Shown in pieces: positions 46,528-57,161 of a stretch of DNA of 64,000 nt. The notes under the pieces are model-generated. The model was not told the origin of the DNA. It saw only the letters and a list, made by a program, of their open reading frames with translations, and did not search any database. The stretch covers positions 180,766-244,765 of the forward strand of contig MNCI01002686.1 in the NCBI GenBank assembly GCA_015680685.1. Direction: 5' to 3'. Numbering within the stretch: position 1 is the first letter of the stretch; the number at the start of each line of letters is the position of its first letter. Origin of the DNA: Gnetum montanum (lineage: Eukaryota > Streptophyta > Gnetopsida > Gnetales > Gnetaceae). Position numbers and translations under genes: made by a program.

Positions 46528-47245
46528 TTAAATATGTTCAAAGTTGTTACACAATTGTATATAGCANTAGCAAAAATTTGTTGAATCAAGCACGATTTTT
46601 ATTTGAATAATCATGATTTTTTAATTTATAATTATTTCAAACCCATCTGAATTTGCAAAATACTCATTTCCACTTTATCACATAGTTCCTATTGCACATA
46701 GGCTCATATATTAAGTAAGAGACTTTAGGATACATAGTTACATTCCTTTAAACCTTAGTTTTCTAATTCAGTGATAAATCACTGATTTAACAATTAGTGG
46801 TTAGATTAGAAAATTTTTGCCCTCAACCTAAATTGACTCAGCATGACTTTTATAATAAACCTTATTTTTAGAAAGAAATCAACAGATTTAGGTATATGTT
46901 TGTAACTTTTAAATATAATTTAGCCTAACTTGCCAATTTATCGTGATTCTCGAAACATGTTGATCTGAGCTGTTTCCTAACTATTTAAACATTACTTTAA
47001 ACTTATCCAATTCTACAAAACACTCACTCACTTCCAACTCATCCCAAAGTTCTTATTAAATATGTTCAAAGTTGTTACACAATTGTATATAGCAAAAATT
47101 TGCTGAATCAAACATGTTTCTTACTTGAATTATTATGATTTTTTAATTTATGATTATTTCAAAGCCATCGGAATTTGCAAAATGCTCATTTCCACTTTAC
47201 CACATAGTTCCTATTGCTCATAGCCTCGTATATTAATTAAGAATA
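46528..47245 (+). repeat. Direct repeat pair of about 180 bp
   Basis: 46528-46715 and 47055-47240 share ttaaatatgttcaaagttgt, ttacacaattgtatatagca and catagttcctattgc in order, with substitutions. The single N at 46567 lies in the left copy between tagca and a second tagca; the right copy has tagca once. The stretch between the repeats is AT-rich and unassigned. Confidence 0.85.
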
Positions 47246-47252
47246 ATAAGAA

Positions 47253-47591
47253 ATGAATTTTTTTAATAAGAATAATTTATTTCTAGCCTATTCGGCTGTG
47301 TTGCTACTAGTAAGGATAGTGAAAGCCTTGAATCTTAACGTGGTAGACTTAAGTGTTAACCCATGTGAATTGACTGATGGATCCCAAAGTTGGCAGGGTA
47401 TGGCTACATTACTTTATATTTTAGCTTTGATAAGTTGCTTCTTCGCTTTCAAATTACTTTATATTTTAGCTTCAATAAGTTGCTTCTTTGCTTTGAAATT
47501 ACTTTATATTTTAGCTTCAATAAATTGCTTCTTCACTTTCAAATACGAGCATGCTGATTTGGCAAGAAGGGGGACCCCCTTTTTGTTTTGA
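47253..47591 (+). CDS. Open frame with three 15-residue hydrophobic repeats (doubtful gene)
   Basis: 112 codons. The N-terminal half (FFNKNNLFLAYSAVLLLVRI, then DLSVNPCELTDGSQSWQG) is unfamiliar. Residues 53-97 are three copies of a 15-residue unit, LLYILA(L/S)I(S/N)CFF(A/T)(F/L)K, encoded by a 45-bp tandem DNA repeat (47409-47543). The units would form membrane-like stretches. I see no upstream promoter, homologue or intron signal, so this may be only an open frame produced by a DNA repeat. No function is proposed. Confidence 0.2.
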   Translation: MNFFNKNNLFLAYSAVLLLVRIVKALNLNVVDLSVNPCELTDGSQSWQGMATLLYILALISCFFAFKLLYILASISCFFALKLLYILASINCFFTFKYEHADLARRGTPFLF

Positions 47592-47960
47592 AGAGGGTTG
47601 AAAACTTTAATTTTAAACTTATGGCTTGAAGGTTGTAGCAAAGGCTGTTTCTCCTTTCTCTTGCTCCTATCCTACAATTGGCTAATCAAGTTTTGGACAT
47701 TATAACTTTTATTTTAAGCTTATGTCTATAATTAATAACTATGATTATGTTGGCTAGGTTTTATAAAATTAGAAGAATATGCCAAGAGCACAATGGCTAC
47801 CATTAAGGTGTCTAGGGTTGGAGAAGACTTTAAATAGTTCTATTAATATTTTAACAACTTGAACATTTATAACTATGTCCTCTATAATGATAATTGATAA
47901 CATAAAAACTTAAGAAAATAATTAAATTCTACTCATAGCTTACAAAATTGCTTCACTAGC

Positions 47961-48376
47961 TTATATATATATATATATATCTCTATCAATTGGCCAAGAT
48001 GATTTTAAAGAAGAAGATGTTAACCAAGCCCGACTACTAGACGAGGTAACAAGATAATTAAAAATAGAATCACTCATCCCTCCTTTATTTCTCTACCACT
48101 TACCCAATTTAGTTTTACCCTCTTGATTAAGTTTGCTCTGTCTTTGTTTGTTAATAGCATTTTTGAGCATTATTTATGTGAGAGATTTATTTCTCAAAAA
48201 TGCTATGAACAAACAAAGATAGAGCAAATTTGACCGAGAGGGTAAAACTAAATTAGGTAAGTGGTAAAAAAATAGAGGGACGAGTGATTTCATTTTTAAT
48301 TATCTTGTTACCTCATCCAGTAACATCTTATTCTTTAAAATCATCATCTGGGCCAATTGATATATATATATATATC
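47961..48376. mobile_element. Foldback / MITE-like long inverted repeat
   Basis: Left arm about 47984-48166 and right arm about 48194-48363 are reverse complements with few differences, leaving a loop of about 27 bases. The outer arm ends read tatcaattggcc and ggccaattgata; the inner ends gcatttttgag and ctcaaaaatgc. (TA)n runs lie on both sides, fitting insertion at TA. The left arm has about 14 extra bases (near 48025). No transposase is inside. RNA from it would form one long hairpin. Confidence 0.85.
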
Positions 48377-48379
48377 TAA

Positions 48380-49480
48380 GCTAGGTTAGCAATGTATTGT
48401 AAAGGAGGTTCTGGATGATTATGTTGTTTAAAAAGGCAAAGCAGGAGGCTTTTTATATTTATGACTGTTGCGAACAAAATAAGTTGTTTTGCATCCCATG
48501 AAACTGACATTATTGACTGTTGCATTTCTGCGTAGGGAAGATAAATTTATGTTTTACTGAGAATTTTCCAATAAAACAACTGTGTTAGCTTGAAAATAAT
48601 TTGAAGAAATGATTCAGTACAATGCTATCTGAACGTCGCATATACACTTTTATTTGCCCAGCTTGATTAGTTAACAAAAAATTAAAAAATAAAATAAAAT
48701 AATTTTTTTTACAATTGCGTCGATGCCGACCTGCCACTGTGCCGCTCACCTGCTGTTACTACCAGTAAGTGTCGTTCTGCACCTGCATCCCTACTCGTAA
48801 TGGCCTCTATGTTGGCGATGTCATCCTTGCCAGCTGCTGTTAAAAAAACTTAAAAATTAATTTTTGAAACAGCCTTGCAAGGGTCACGTAGCTCCTTTAT
48901 GAAATGGAGCGTCCTTGCTACGGTGTTGGTGTGACGTTCCGTTATTTTCTTCTGTAGATCCACCTATCGGTCGTGTCTTTTGTTTTTCTCTTATGTTTTA
49001 CCGTGGCTGTGTCATTTGTTTTTAATTTAAGTTGGTCTTGTTCATGCAATTCAAGAAAAAAGAAGCCTCCCTTCTCTTGCACTTTCCCCACCCGTCCACC
49101 AACGTTGGGGCCACGCTAGCCACCGTGGCCTAGGGGATGACTACAAGAAAATCAAAAAGCTTCCAAAATTACTCAAAAAACCCATCAAACCCCTCACCCA
49201 TGCTAGAGTAATGTAGCCAACATGGCTAAGGGGTATAACCCTATCAAAACCCAATTAATAACCTAGAATGACAACAACAAAAAAAGATAATAAAAATAAA
49301 TAAATAAATTATATTAAATATCTATTAAATTTAATACCATTTTGTTTACTTTCTTTCACCTAGTTTACAATGTTTTATTTTGTTTTTACTCAATTTTATC
49401 TTGCCTTTTAACTTTATTTTACCTTATTTTACTAAGTTTTACCCTACCTTTGGCTCATGGTGACTCTACTAGGTTGAATG
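48380..49480. other. No recognised gene
   Basis: Mixed DNA; a locally GC-richer block at 48715-49140 has Cys/Ser/Thr-rich frames on the plus strand but no open frame of note. The part at 49190-49250 has ctagagtaatgtagcc-like units related to repeat L. Confidence 0.5.
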
Positions 49481-49489
49481 GACCACATA

Positions 49490-49645
49490 CCATGGCTTTG
49501 CCAAGGCCTTAAACTGACAATCCCATGGCCTACCAAGGCCTTAAACTAGCAATCCCATGGCCTTCCAAGGCCTTAAACTAACAATTCCATGGCCCGCTAA
49601 GGCCTCAAACTGGCAACATGGCCTGCTAAAGCCTAAAATTGGCAA
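49490..49645 (+). repeat. 32-bp minisatellite, five units (CATGGCC...AAGGCCTTAAAC)
   Basis: CATGG starts at 49491, 49524, 49556, 49588 and 49617 (steps 33, 32, 32, 29). Each unit holds two small palindromes, CCATGG and AAGGCCTT. Same family as 42154-42242. Confidence 0.9.
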
Positions 49646-49649
49646 AATG

Positions 49650-51440
49650 TAACCTTATTTGACTGCATTCTTTCATCTCTTGACCTTGTTGGGACCTTGA
49701 CATTCTTCTACATTACCGTCTATCATTGTTATGTCGTTCAGTGACATTTCACCTCATTTTCATCTTTTTTACATCATTTGACATTGTTTGACCACATGAT
49801 GTCATCATTTAACATTAGCATAGCCTCATTTCACCTTATTTAACACCATTTTATGTGGTTTTGATCATCATTTGACCTTCATTTTCCTTCCTTCCACATC
49901 ATTCCACATCATTTAGTCTTTGCTTCACACAATTTTCTCTAATTTATCCCTTACACCCTTTGTCAACAATGATTGAACTATGTTTGGCCTTTGCTCTAAT
50001 GTGTTTTGATTCATATATGCATTGTTATCAATGTATTTTACATGATTTGACAATTTTATTACATAGATGCCACTAGATGTGCTTGTGTTATGTAGGAATG
50101 AGCCAAGAGGATGAAGAGGCAAACTCAACTAGCCTTAAAGCCTTAGTAAACCCCTCTTGTGATGTTGTTAGGTTGAATTGACCTTACATACCCAAGCCTT
50201 AAGCCTAAAATCATTCTACTATACAACTATAACATCCTAAAGTAGCCTGATGACCATTGACCTTGAAGCCAAAAACATCAGAGAGGGTCCCTTATTCAAA
50301 GTTTCCATCTAAGACTATGATGATGAGGAGAAAACACACAGGACCAAGTTCCTCATTAAAACTTAAGCCTACTCATGATCTCACCAAACCCTTGCTATGT
50401 AACATTAAAGCCATCACATAGCCTTGATTATTTTTAACACTCACATGTTTGCTTGTACTATTATTCATCATTGTTGACATGTTGCAATGAATGACTAATG
50501 TTGATGACTTTGATGATCTACAACAAGTGAGCTTGCATGCTCTATCTCTCTCTCTTCTTGTTTGGCATAATGAATGAACTTCCAAACTTTGTAAATTTGA
50601 TGCACATCACATAGATTTCCCTATTGTGACCTAGTTTGTAGTTGTCTCAAAGTTTTGCTTGTAGAATGAAGCTTAGAGTCATCACAAAGGTGTAACCCAT
50701 TACGGTAGCAAGTCACCATGTGACCTCAATGCATAAGATTCAGTGAGTTGGTCTTGCTATATCAAGAGTGCTTATGCCATTTCCATCCCATTACCTTTTC
50801 TTGAACCCAACCTCATAGCCTAATTATAATCTTAGTAGCCCTTGAACAATAATGTTGATCAATGTTTGACACTCATGCATTGTGGCCATATGACATCCCT
50901 TCGTAATGCTCTGCACACAAGTTTATTGAGTGTAACACATCTCATTCGAGAAGAAAATAAAATCAAAACTGGCTTTGGTGAAGAAAACAAATGAACATTT
51001 CACCCCAATAAAAAAATGGAGAAGCAAATTACCAAGAAGCTAAAATGGCCAGTGAAGACCAAAAGAAGAAATCAATGACTTCAAACATGCAAAGGGTTGG
51101 AGCAAGATGTTGGATTCTCAAATGCATTTGTTGAGTGACCAACATCTCAAAACATGAAGTGCAAGAGACCTATTGATTGACCAATATGTCAGTGTCATAG
51201 CCATGATTTCAATGTTTAGAATCCATTGTCAACCCTTATAACCATGCTCCTATAATCAATATAAGCCTTAATTCCTATTACCTCATCATAGCCTTATCTC
51301 ATCATCATAAGCATTCTTTGGCATGGTTTGACATGACTGAATCAAGCACAAAGAGGGAACGTTGATGATGAAACTACACTAGTGTTTTGTATTCTTTGTT
51401 GGTGCCTCTCGAGTCACTTCCAAAAACCAACAAAGAGGGG
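49650..51440. other. No recognised gene
   Basis: Plain AT-rich DNA. Open frames at 49925-50128 and 50373-50585 (minus) have no motif I know. A loose repeat of (c)ttacatcattt and gacattgtttgacc occurs at 49740-49920. Confidence 0.5.
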
Positions 51441-51446
51441 CCAATG

Positions 51447-52189
51447 AAACACCACCTAAAATGCATGTCATAACCTTTGTAACCTTGACCCCATGAAACC
51501 TAAGGCTAAACTTCATTTTAAAATGTAAAATTTGTAATCCAAAAGATGCAGTTTCACATATCTTAACTTTTGGGGCTGAAAAATGCCTCATAAGTGGTCA
51601 AAACTTTAATCCCCAAGTGAAAAAAGTCATATTATGTCCATATTTGGGTTGTTGGGAGGGGGGGAGGTATAAATCTTACACCCCCCCAGCATTGCTATAG
51701 AACCCCTAGTGTTGCACCTTCCTCCCCCAACATTGCCCCAACATGGCTCTAGCATTTCTCCAGTGTGGGTCTAGTGTAGCCCTAACGTTGCTCTAGTGTG
51801 GCTCTAATGTAGCCCTAGCATGGGTGTTATATCCCTAGCATGGGTGTTGTATCCCCAATGTGGGTGTCATAAACACCAATGTGGTTTTTGTAGACCCAAC
51901 GTTGCTATTGGAAGGCCAAATGTGGGTAAATTTCCTATTTACTATTTTTAATAAACGAAATGGTTTTGATGCCATGGGGTATCAAAGCTTACCATAAATA
52001 GACACTTGCAATACCTACACGTAATATTAATCTTTCGAGAATTAGATAGAAAATTTGCAACAAAATTCATAGCTATGGCACCTATATAACCCAAACTTGT
52101 GCACCATGAAAGGGTTCCACCTTTTTTTTCCATAGCTTTAAAAATGCATTGCAAGAACAAAGCTATTGGAAAATTTTTGTGTGGAATCT
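51447..52189 (+). repeat. Dispersed repeat L, copy 2 (broken by LTR of element G)
   Basis: Colinear with 29360-30145. It stops at 52189, where the LTR of G starts. In copy 1 the matching point (ggaagcc, near 30145) continues without a break, so the LTR inserted in this copy. Confidence 0.8.
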
Positions 52190-53074
52190 TGATGAGCAGT
52201 CAAGTACCCCTATGCTCAACCATATGAATCATGAAGCATTCACGCATGATTCAGTCAAATTTTGCAAACTTTGTAGTTTTACAATACACTAGTTTTCTAG
52301 AAAGTAAACTAGGTGTTGAGAACATTCGTTGTCTTCCCAACTACACTTGTAAAGCTTAAGGGTATGGTTTAACTGTAATTGAGACATATGATTTTTATCA
52401 TTTTATATTTTATGATTTTGGTGCTTGAAATAAATAGGATAGAGAATAAAGTAATTTAATGTCTACTTTAATCTAACTGGCTAACTATTATTCAACTCAT
52501 CCTAACCTAAGTATTTGGTCCCACTTGTTGTACACATCCTAAACACATATAACATTGCTAGATTGCCAAATGTCATACACATGATCAAAGTAGTTGTACT
52601 TATGTGTTTACTTAATCACTATTTATCTTATCTTGCTTAATTACTTAATTAGCTTAATTACTAAAGAACATTGAATAAATAATTGAAAACATTACATGCA
52701 TTAATAAAACATTTCAGCTATTTAGAATGTTGCAAGATTTATCAAGAAGCTCATCTTTATTGTCGCACACATTGTCATGCTTAGGTACAATAGTGCTTGA
52801 ATAAAGATCTATATACTCAATGACTTCTACTATGGGAACTTACAAAAATATTCTAACTTTTGAATGTAAAAACTGCAAGAGCTTTATTATACTATGACAA
52901 GACATCCCCTAAACACGATGGGTTGGCATGTATTTATAGGCAAGAACAGGCCTTACATTAATAGGGCTACATCAATGCATCAAACAATGCATCAATGGGG
53001 TCACATCAACACAACCTACTCGATAGGGCCTAATCAACGAGGCCTCATTGACATGGTCAATTCATGACTCATCA
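52190..53074 (-). mobile_element. 3' LTR of element G
   Basis: 885 bp on the minus strand, from TGATGAGTCATG (53074) to CTGCTCATCA (52190). TATAAATA is at about 52938-52931. Next to it on the right is the minus-strand purine tract gttgtggggata, so this is a 3' LTR and the element extends right. U3 (52940-53074) has repeated (g)catcaa and ggcctcattga / ggcctaatcaa units instead of GATATC. Confidence 0.85.
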
Positions 53075-53287
53075 TATCCCCACAACTGAATGAAAACCCA
53101 TCTTTGAGTTTTTTACAAAATTGGAAAAGTATGGGATTATTGACTAGCACATGACACAACAAAACTAACATGACAAAACTAAGTGCCAGGGTATATGGAT
53201 CAACAAAATTACAAATTTATGGTGTTCATGACACAAAATTGAACACCAAAAAAAAATTAGACAACATGTCCTCTGATGGCATGAAGA
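53075..53287 (-). other. 3' internal end of element G
   Basis: After the polypurine tract (minus strand, 53086-53075) this matches the segment beside the LTR of element E: aatgaaaacccatctttgag compared with aatgaaaactcgtcctcgag, and a shared ggaaa-gtatgggattattgac. Similarity fades by 53270, at the first of two single Ns. Confidence 0.75.
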
Positions 53288-53288
53288 N

Positions 53289-53383
53289 ATGCCTTATGCC
53301 AGAAATCAACCATTGAAATTACCTCTTGGAAAAATAAGGCTCTCAAATTTGAGAGAGTCAAGAATCACTATAGAGACCAAGTT
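53289..53383. repeat. 95-bp inverted copy of 54022-54116, bounded by single Ns
   Basis: The 95 bases between the Ns at 53288 and 53384 are the exact reverse complement of 54022-54116 as far as I can read. The boundaries coincide with the Ns on both sides. Confidence 0.92.
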
Positions 53384-53589
53384 NCAACTTCTAGTAGAAG
53401 ATAGAAAGCATCAAACAATTCTTTCATCTTATTCTTCTTACTCCTCAGATGGTGCACGATCCACACAACTTTGTCAATGTAGGCTAGAATGGGCATATCC
53501 CAAGGACAAGGTATTGTTGGGAATAGTTTTGTAGCATTACTGAACTAGGTAGCGAATTGTTTATGCTCGATGTCAAATGTCTTAATTAT

Positions 53590-55870
53590 AGTTTATAGCT
53601 CCTCATAATCATTCATTCTCTTGGCCAAGTGCTTGGCAATTGATCATTTATTAATGAATCTTATCGTAAGAACTTTGAGTTCATCATTTGCCATCACAAG
53701 ATTTTGCTTGGTGTCTTTGTGGTGCTTGAACTCGGCCTCATATAGTAAGTATGAGATGACCACCTACTTTTCAAGTTCTGAATGTAGCCATGCAGTAGTC
53801 AACATTGCCACGTTCGCATATTGGAGATTGTCTAGTTCCATATATTCTATCATTTCTTTGATTTGCAAATCCTTCATGCAGATCTCTGCTTTGTTACAGG
53901 CTTCTATCCCATCAATGATAGACTCCCACACCTCTCTTTCCTTCTAGAGTTGTTAGTGAGTCTCATTTACTTTCACCTTAGCCACTTGGATATGTTTCTC
54001 ATTCATCTTCTTCTATAGGCCAACTTGGTCTCTATAGTGATTCTTGACTCTCTCAAATTTGAGAGCCTTATTTTTCCAAGAGGTAATTTCAATGGTTGAT
54101 TTCTGGCATAAGGCATGAACTTTCTTTATAGAGAGATTATGATTCTCTACTACCAATATTCTTAATTCCATATTTTCTTTAGCTAGCTTACTCCTATTAT
54201 TAATGGATGAATTCTTACATCTATTGTTTTTGTGCATCAAGATTTTGTAGGTGATGTTTTTTTGTGATCAATGTTTCATTTTCTTAGTGCATCTAAACCA
54301 AGTCCTTTTGAATTGAATAGGCCTTTGCTTTAGCTATGGATTGATTGAATATGACCATGACCATTCCCTCCTCAAGTTGTTTTAATTACTCTTGTAGTTG
54401 TTGAAAAGATTCATTTCTTGTTATTGTAGGATTAAGGAGTGCAAGATTAACAAGGAGGACACATAATTTAGCAACCTCTATAGCCAAGCATTGGTTTTGT
54501 GCTTGAGCCATTTTAAGTTGCCCTTCTAGGATGATACATTTTCCCTTTGCTTTGAGTAGCTCTGACTGGGTTGCAGTAATGTTATCTAGAAAATCAAGGA
54601 TGTTTGGAATTGGTTGCCCAATCCCCACCAATTCATCTAGTAACTCTTGATGCTGGGATGCACTTGATTTTTTGGTAAAATTTCATGTAGACATCTACAC
54701 ATCTCTAAGTGCATAAATGTTTGGTATAGATGTGGTAAGTGCATTAAATGCCTTAGCGATTTTTTTGACAATCACTTCTGCAATTGTTTCTTACCCTTGG
54801 TGCTACATCACCAGTATAGCTACCCCGTCACCATCCTCTAGGCACATCAAAAAGTACACGGCATTCCTAGAGATTTCTAAGAATAAATGGTATTGAGAGA
54901 GAGATACCATCACCTCTTGGGCATTAGAATTTGACCTTATGGATAGCTACGTTCATTGGATTGAGAATATTTGTCCACCTCCCTCCATGTGACTAATTAT
55001 TTAAGCCACTTCATTAAGGTGACTTATTGTAGCCCGGTACATAGATGGATCCCTACCACTCATTCTTTCTTGATGATCTTATTGCTGTAAGAGCTACTCT
55101 TAGATTTTATGTAGACACTCAATGGTAGCATGGGATTTTGACATTGTTTCTTTAATAGGTGATGGAGGTGATAGTTGCTAGTCCTCTTCTTTAGACATAG
55201 TTGATGTCTTATCCTTCATCATTTCAGATCATGATGCAATGAGAGTATGCCTAATTGTGTTTTTGGCATCACGGACTATCCCTACCCTTTTGCAAAGTTT
55301 TCTGACAAGGCATGGGAAGGGCAAGGTTTTCCTTTCATGTTCATTCTTTTTTTAAAAAAATTTCTATCTCTAGATAAATCAATTATGGAAGGTTTTCCAG
55401 AAATTTTCTCCTTAGAGCAACACATGCATAGGTGGAAAAGGTAGTCATCTTACTGGGTCTCATCATCAGATTAAGGTGATAGGTCACTATCTTGAAATAT
55501 ATGCACTTTGCCTGTGCAAGCACGCCAAACTCCTTGTGGTCAACCTCATAACACCACTAGGGCCACTTCTTTTTTGCCTCTAGATCAACTTGTGTAGAAA
55601 GTTTTGCTAGTTGTGTTCTAGAATCAGGCAACCCAAGAGCCTGCATGATGGCTTCAGTTGAGTAGGACACTTGAATATCCTTGAACTTCATAGTGGAACC
55701 TGCTTTTCTATTGTTCCAGAAGAGGTATGTCTCTTTCTTGTATGACTCTCCACTAGAAGTGAGGACTAGCCACATGGAAGAGATTTGCAACTGTGTCTTT
55801 ACCTTAGCTAAAGCATTCTCTAAGAATGATCCAAAGTTTAGTTCTTATAGAACTAAGTGTTAGACATCTC
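53590..55870 (-). pseudogene. Decayed coiled-coil protein, probably of a transposon
   Basis: Minus-strand open parts lie in order: 55790-55557 with MKFKDIQVSYSTEAIMQALG, 54631-54386 with SELLKAKGKCIILEGQLKMA, and 54240-54013 with LAKENMELRILVVENHNLSI. The first resembles loosely the V-x-F-S-x-x-x-I-x-x-x-L-G-L-P motif of the plant-mobile-domain or 'putative plant transposon protein' families. The later parts are Leu/Lys/Glu/Gln-rich and suit a coiled coil. Between them are stops and frameshifts. It lies inside the interval right of the 3' LTR of G on the same strand, but I cannot show it belongs to G. No function is proposed. Confidence 0.4.
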
Positions 55871-56279
55871 ACTATGATTGTTCTATTGCAAACTCTTCCT
55901 TGGGAATCTATTGAACAGATTCCACTTCGAGCTTCTCTCAAAGAGGTCATGTTACATGAATTTCTTATGCTTGTTCCTGGGCTTATTCTTGTCGGCCCCT
56001 TCTAGCTCTGGGTCATTTCTTCCTTTGTTGGGATGGTCCTTCCTCCTATGGTCATTTTAGTCTTGGTGCCACCCATAGTCCCAAAATGACCACGGGTTAG
56101 CAATTATTGTCTACTGTAAAATAATTAGGATATCTTATCTCGTTAGGAAAGTTAGACCTAGCTAAGTTGTAATTATGGTTGATTTGATCAATTTTAATTA
56201 TTAGTTTATTTGCATTTTGATGTTAATAAGTGATTATAGTCATATCGGAGGTTGTTGAAAGGGTTTAACTCTCAAAAAT

Positions 56280-56605
56280 TAATAGCTTAATATCATTATA
56301 TTCATTAACCCTTTGGGGGGAAAAAATTTCATCAAAAACCTTAAGGTTTGTAGCCCCCACAACTAAGAACTTACCATTGGTAGCTACAGGATCAAAGAAC
56401 AAAGTGATTTGGACAAATAGTCAGACGGTTATGGGCTCTAAAAAATGGCAAAAAATCCACCCTTGTTGTGAAGCAAGTGATAAACATTTCAAAGTGTTTA
56501 GTGGTATTTATAGATTTTTTGCATTGTGTCAATGGGACTTAGTCAATGAGGCCTTGTTGATGGAGTCAATTACATCAACTAGGCCTAGTCGACACATCTG
56601 TTGAA
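56280..56605 (-). mobile_element. Possible LTR fragment with U3-like repeats
   Basis: A minus-strand TATAAATA at about 56514-56507 is followed outward by repeats such as gtcaatgaggccttgttga and aactaggcctagtcgac (56530-56595). They recall the U3 of G (aatcaacgaggcctcattga). I see neither a clean TG...CA end nor target duplication, so this is tentative. Confidence 0.3.
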
Positions 56606-56609
56606 CACC

Positions 56610-57010
56610 GTTGCCTTTGTGAAAACTTAGAAAATACAAGGAGTTTTTGAGTGAAATGGGGGTTAAATGGAAGTCCAAAAAGCCATGAACATGATGAAAA
56701 TAGTACAAGAGGATGTTGGAGTTCAAAAAATTGAGAAAATGACTAGAGAATGATATTTTAGAAGATTTTTAAGAAGCATAGAGGGGATGCACAATGGGGC
56801 ACATGAAAGATATGATTGCAACAATGTCTAAGATAAAGAGCTTAATGATCTAAACTAAGAGATATGCAAGTGGGTCCTTCCCATTGCAGACACATGTCCT
56901 TTTTGCCCTTGCATAACATCAACTAAGGAGTCCTTGGGCCTCACAGTTGATTAATGGTTATGAAAAGTTAAGGACCAACCAAGAAGAATCTATCAAGAAT
57001 TCCAACACAT
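56610..57010. other. No recognised gene
   Basis: AT-rich DNA between the LTR-like fragment and the tandem duplication; no motif seen. Confidence 0.5.
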
Positions 57011-57017
57011 CAAACTA

Positions 57018-57161
57018 ACACATTGAGCATAACATGGAAACTAGCAGTGAGGTGAGTGCTGGACAACATAAGTGGATGTTTGAGACGAACACATTGAGCA
57101 TAACATGGAAACTAGCAGTGAGGTGAGTGCTGGACAACATAAGTGGATGTTTGAGACGATA
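57018..57161 (+). repeat. 72-bp tandem duplication
   Basis: Two adjacent copies of a unit containing cattgagcataacatggaaa, starting at 57021 and 57093, identical by eye. It ends at the left edge of PPR copy 2. Confidence 0.92.
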
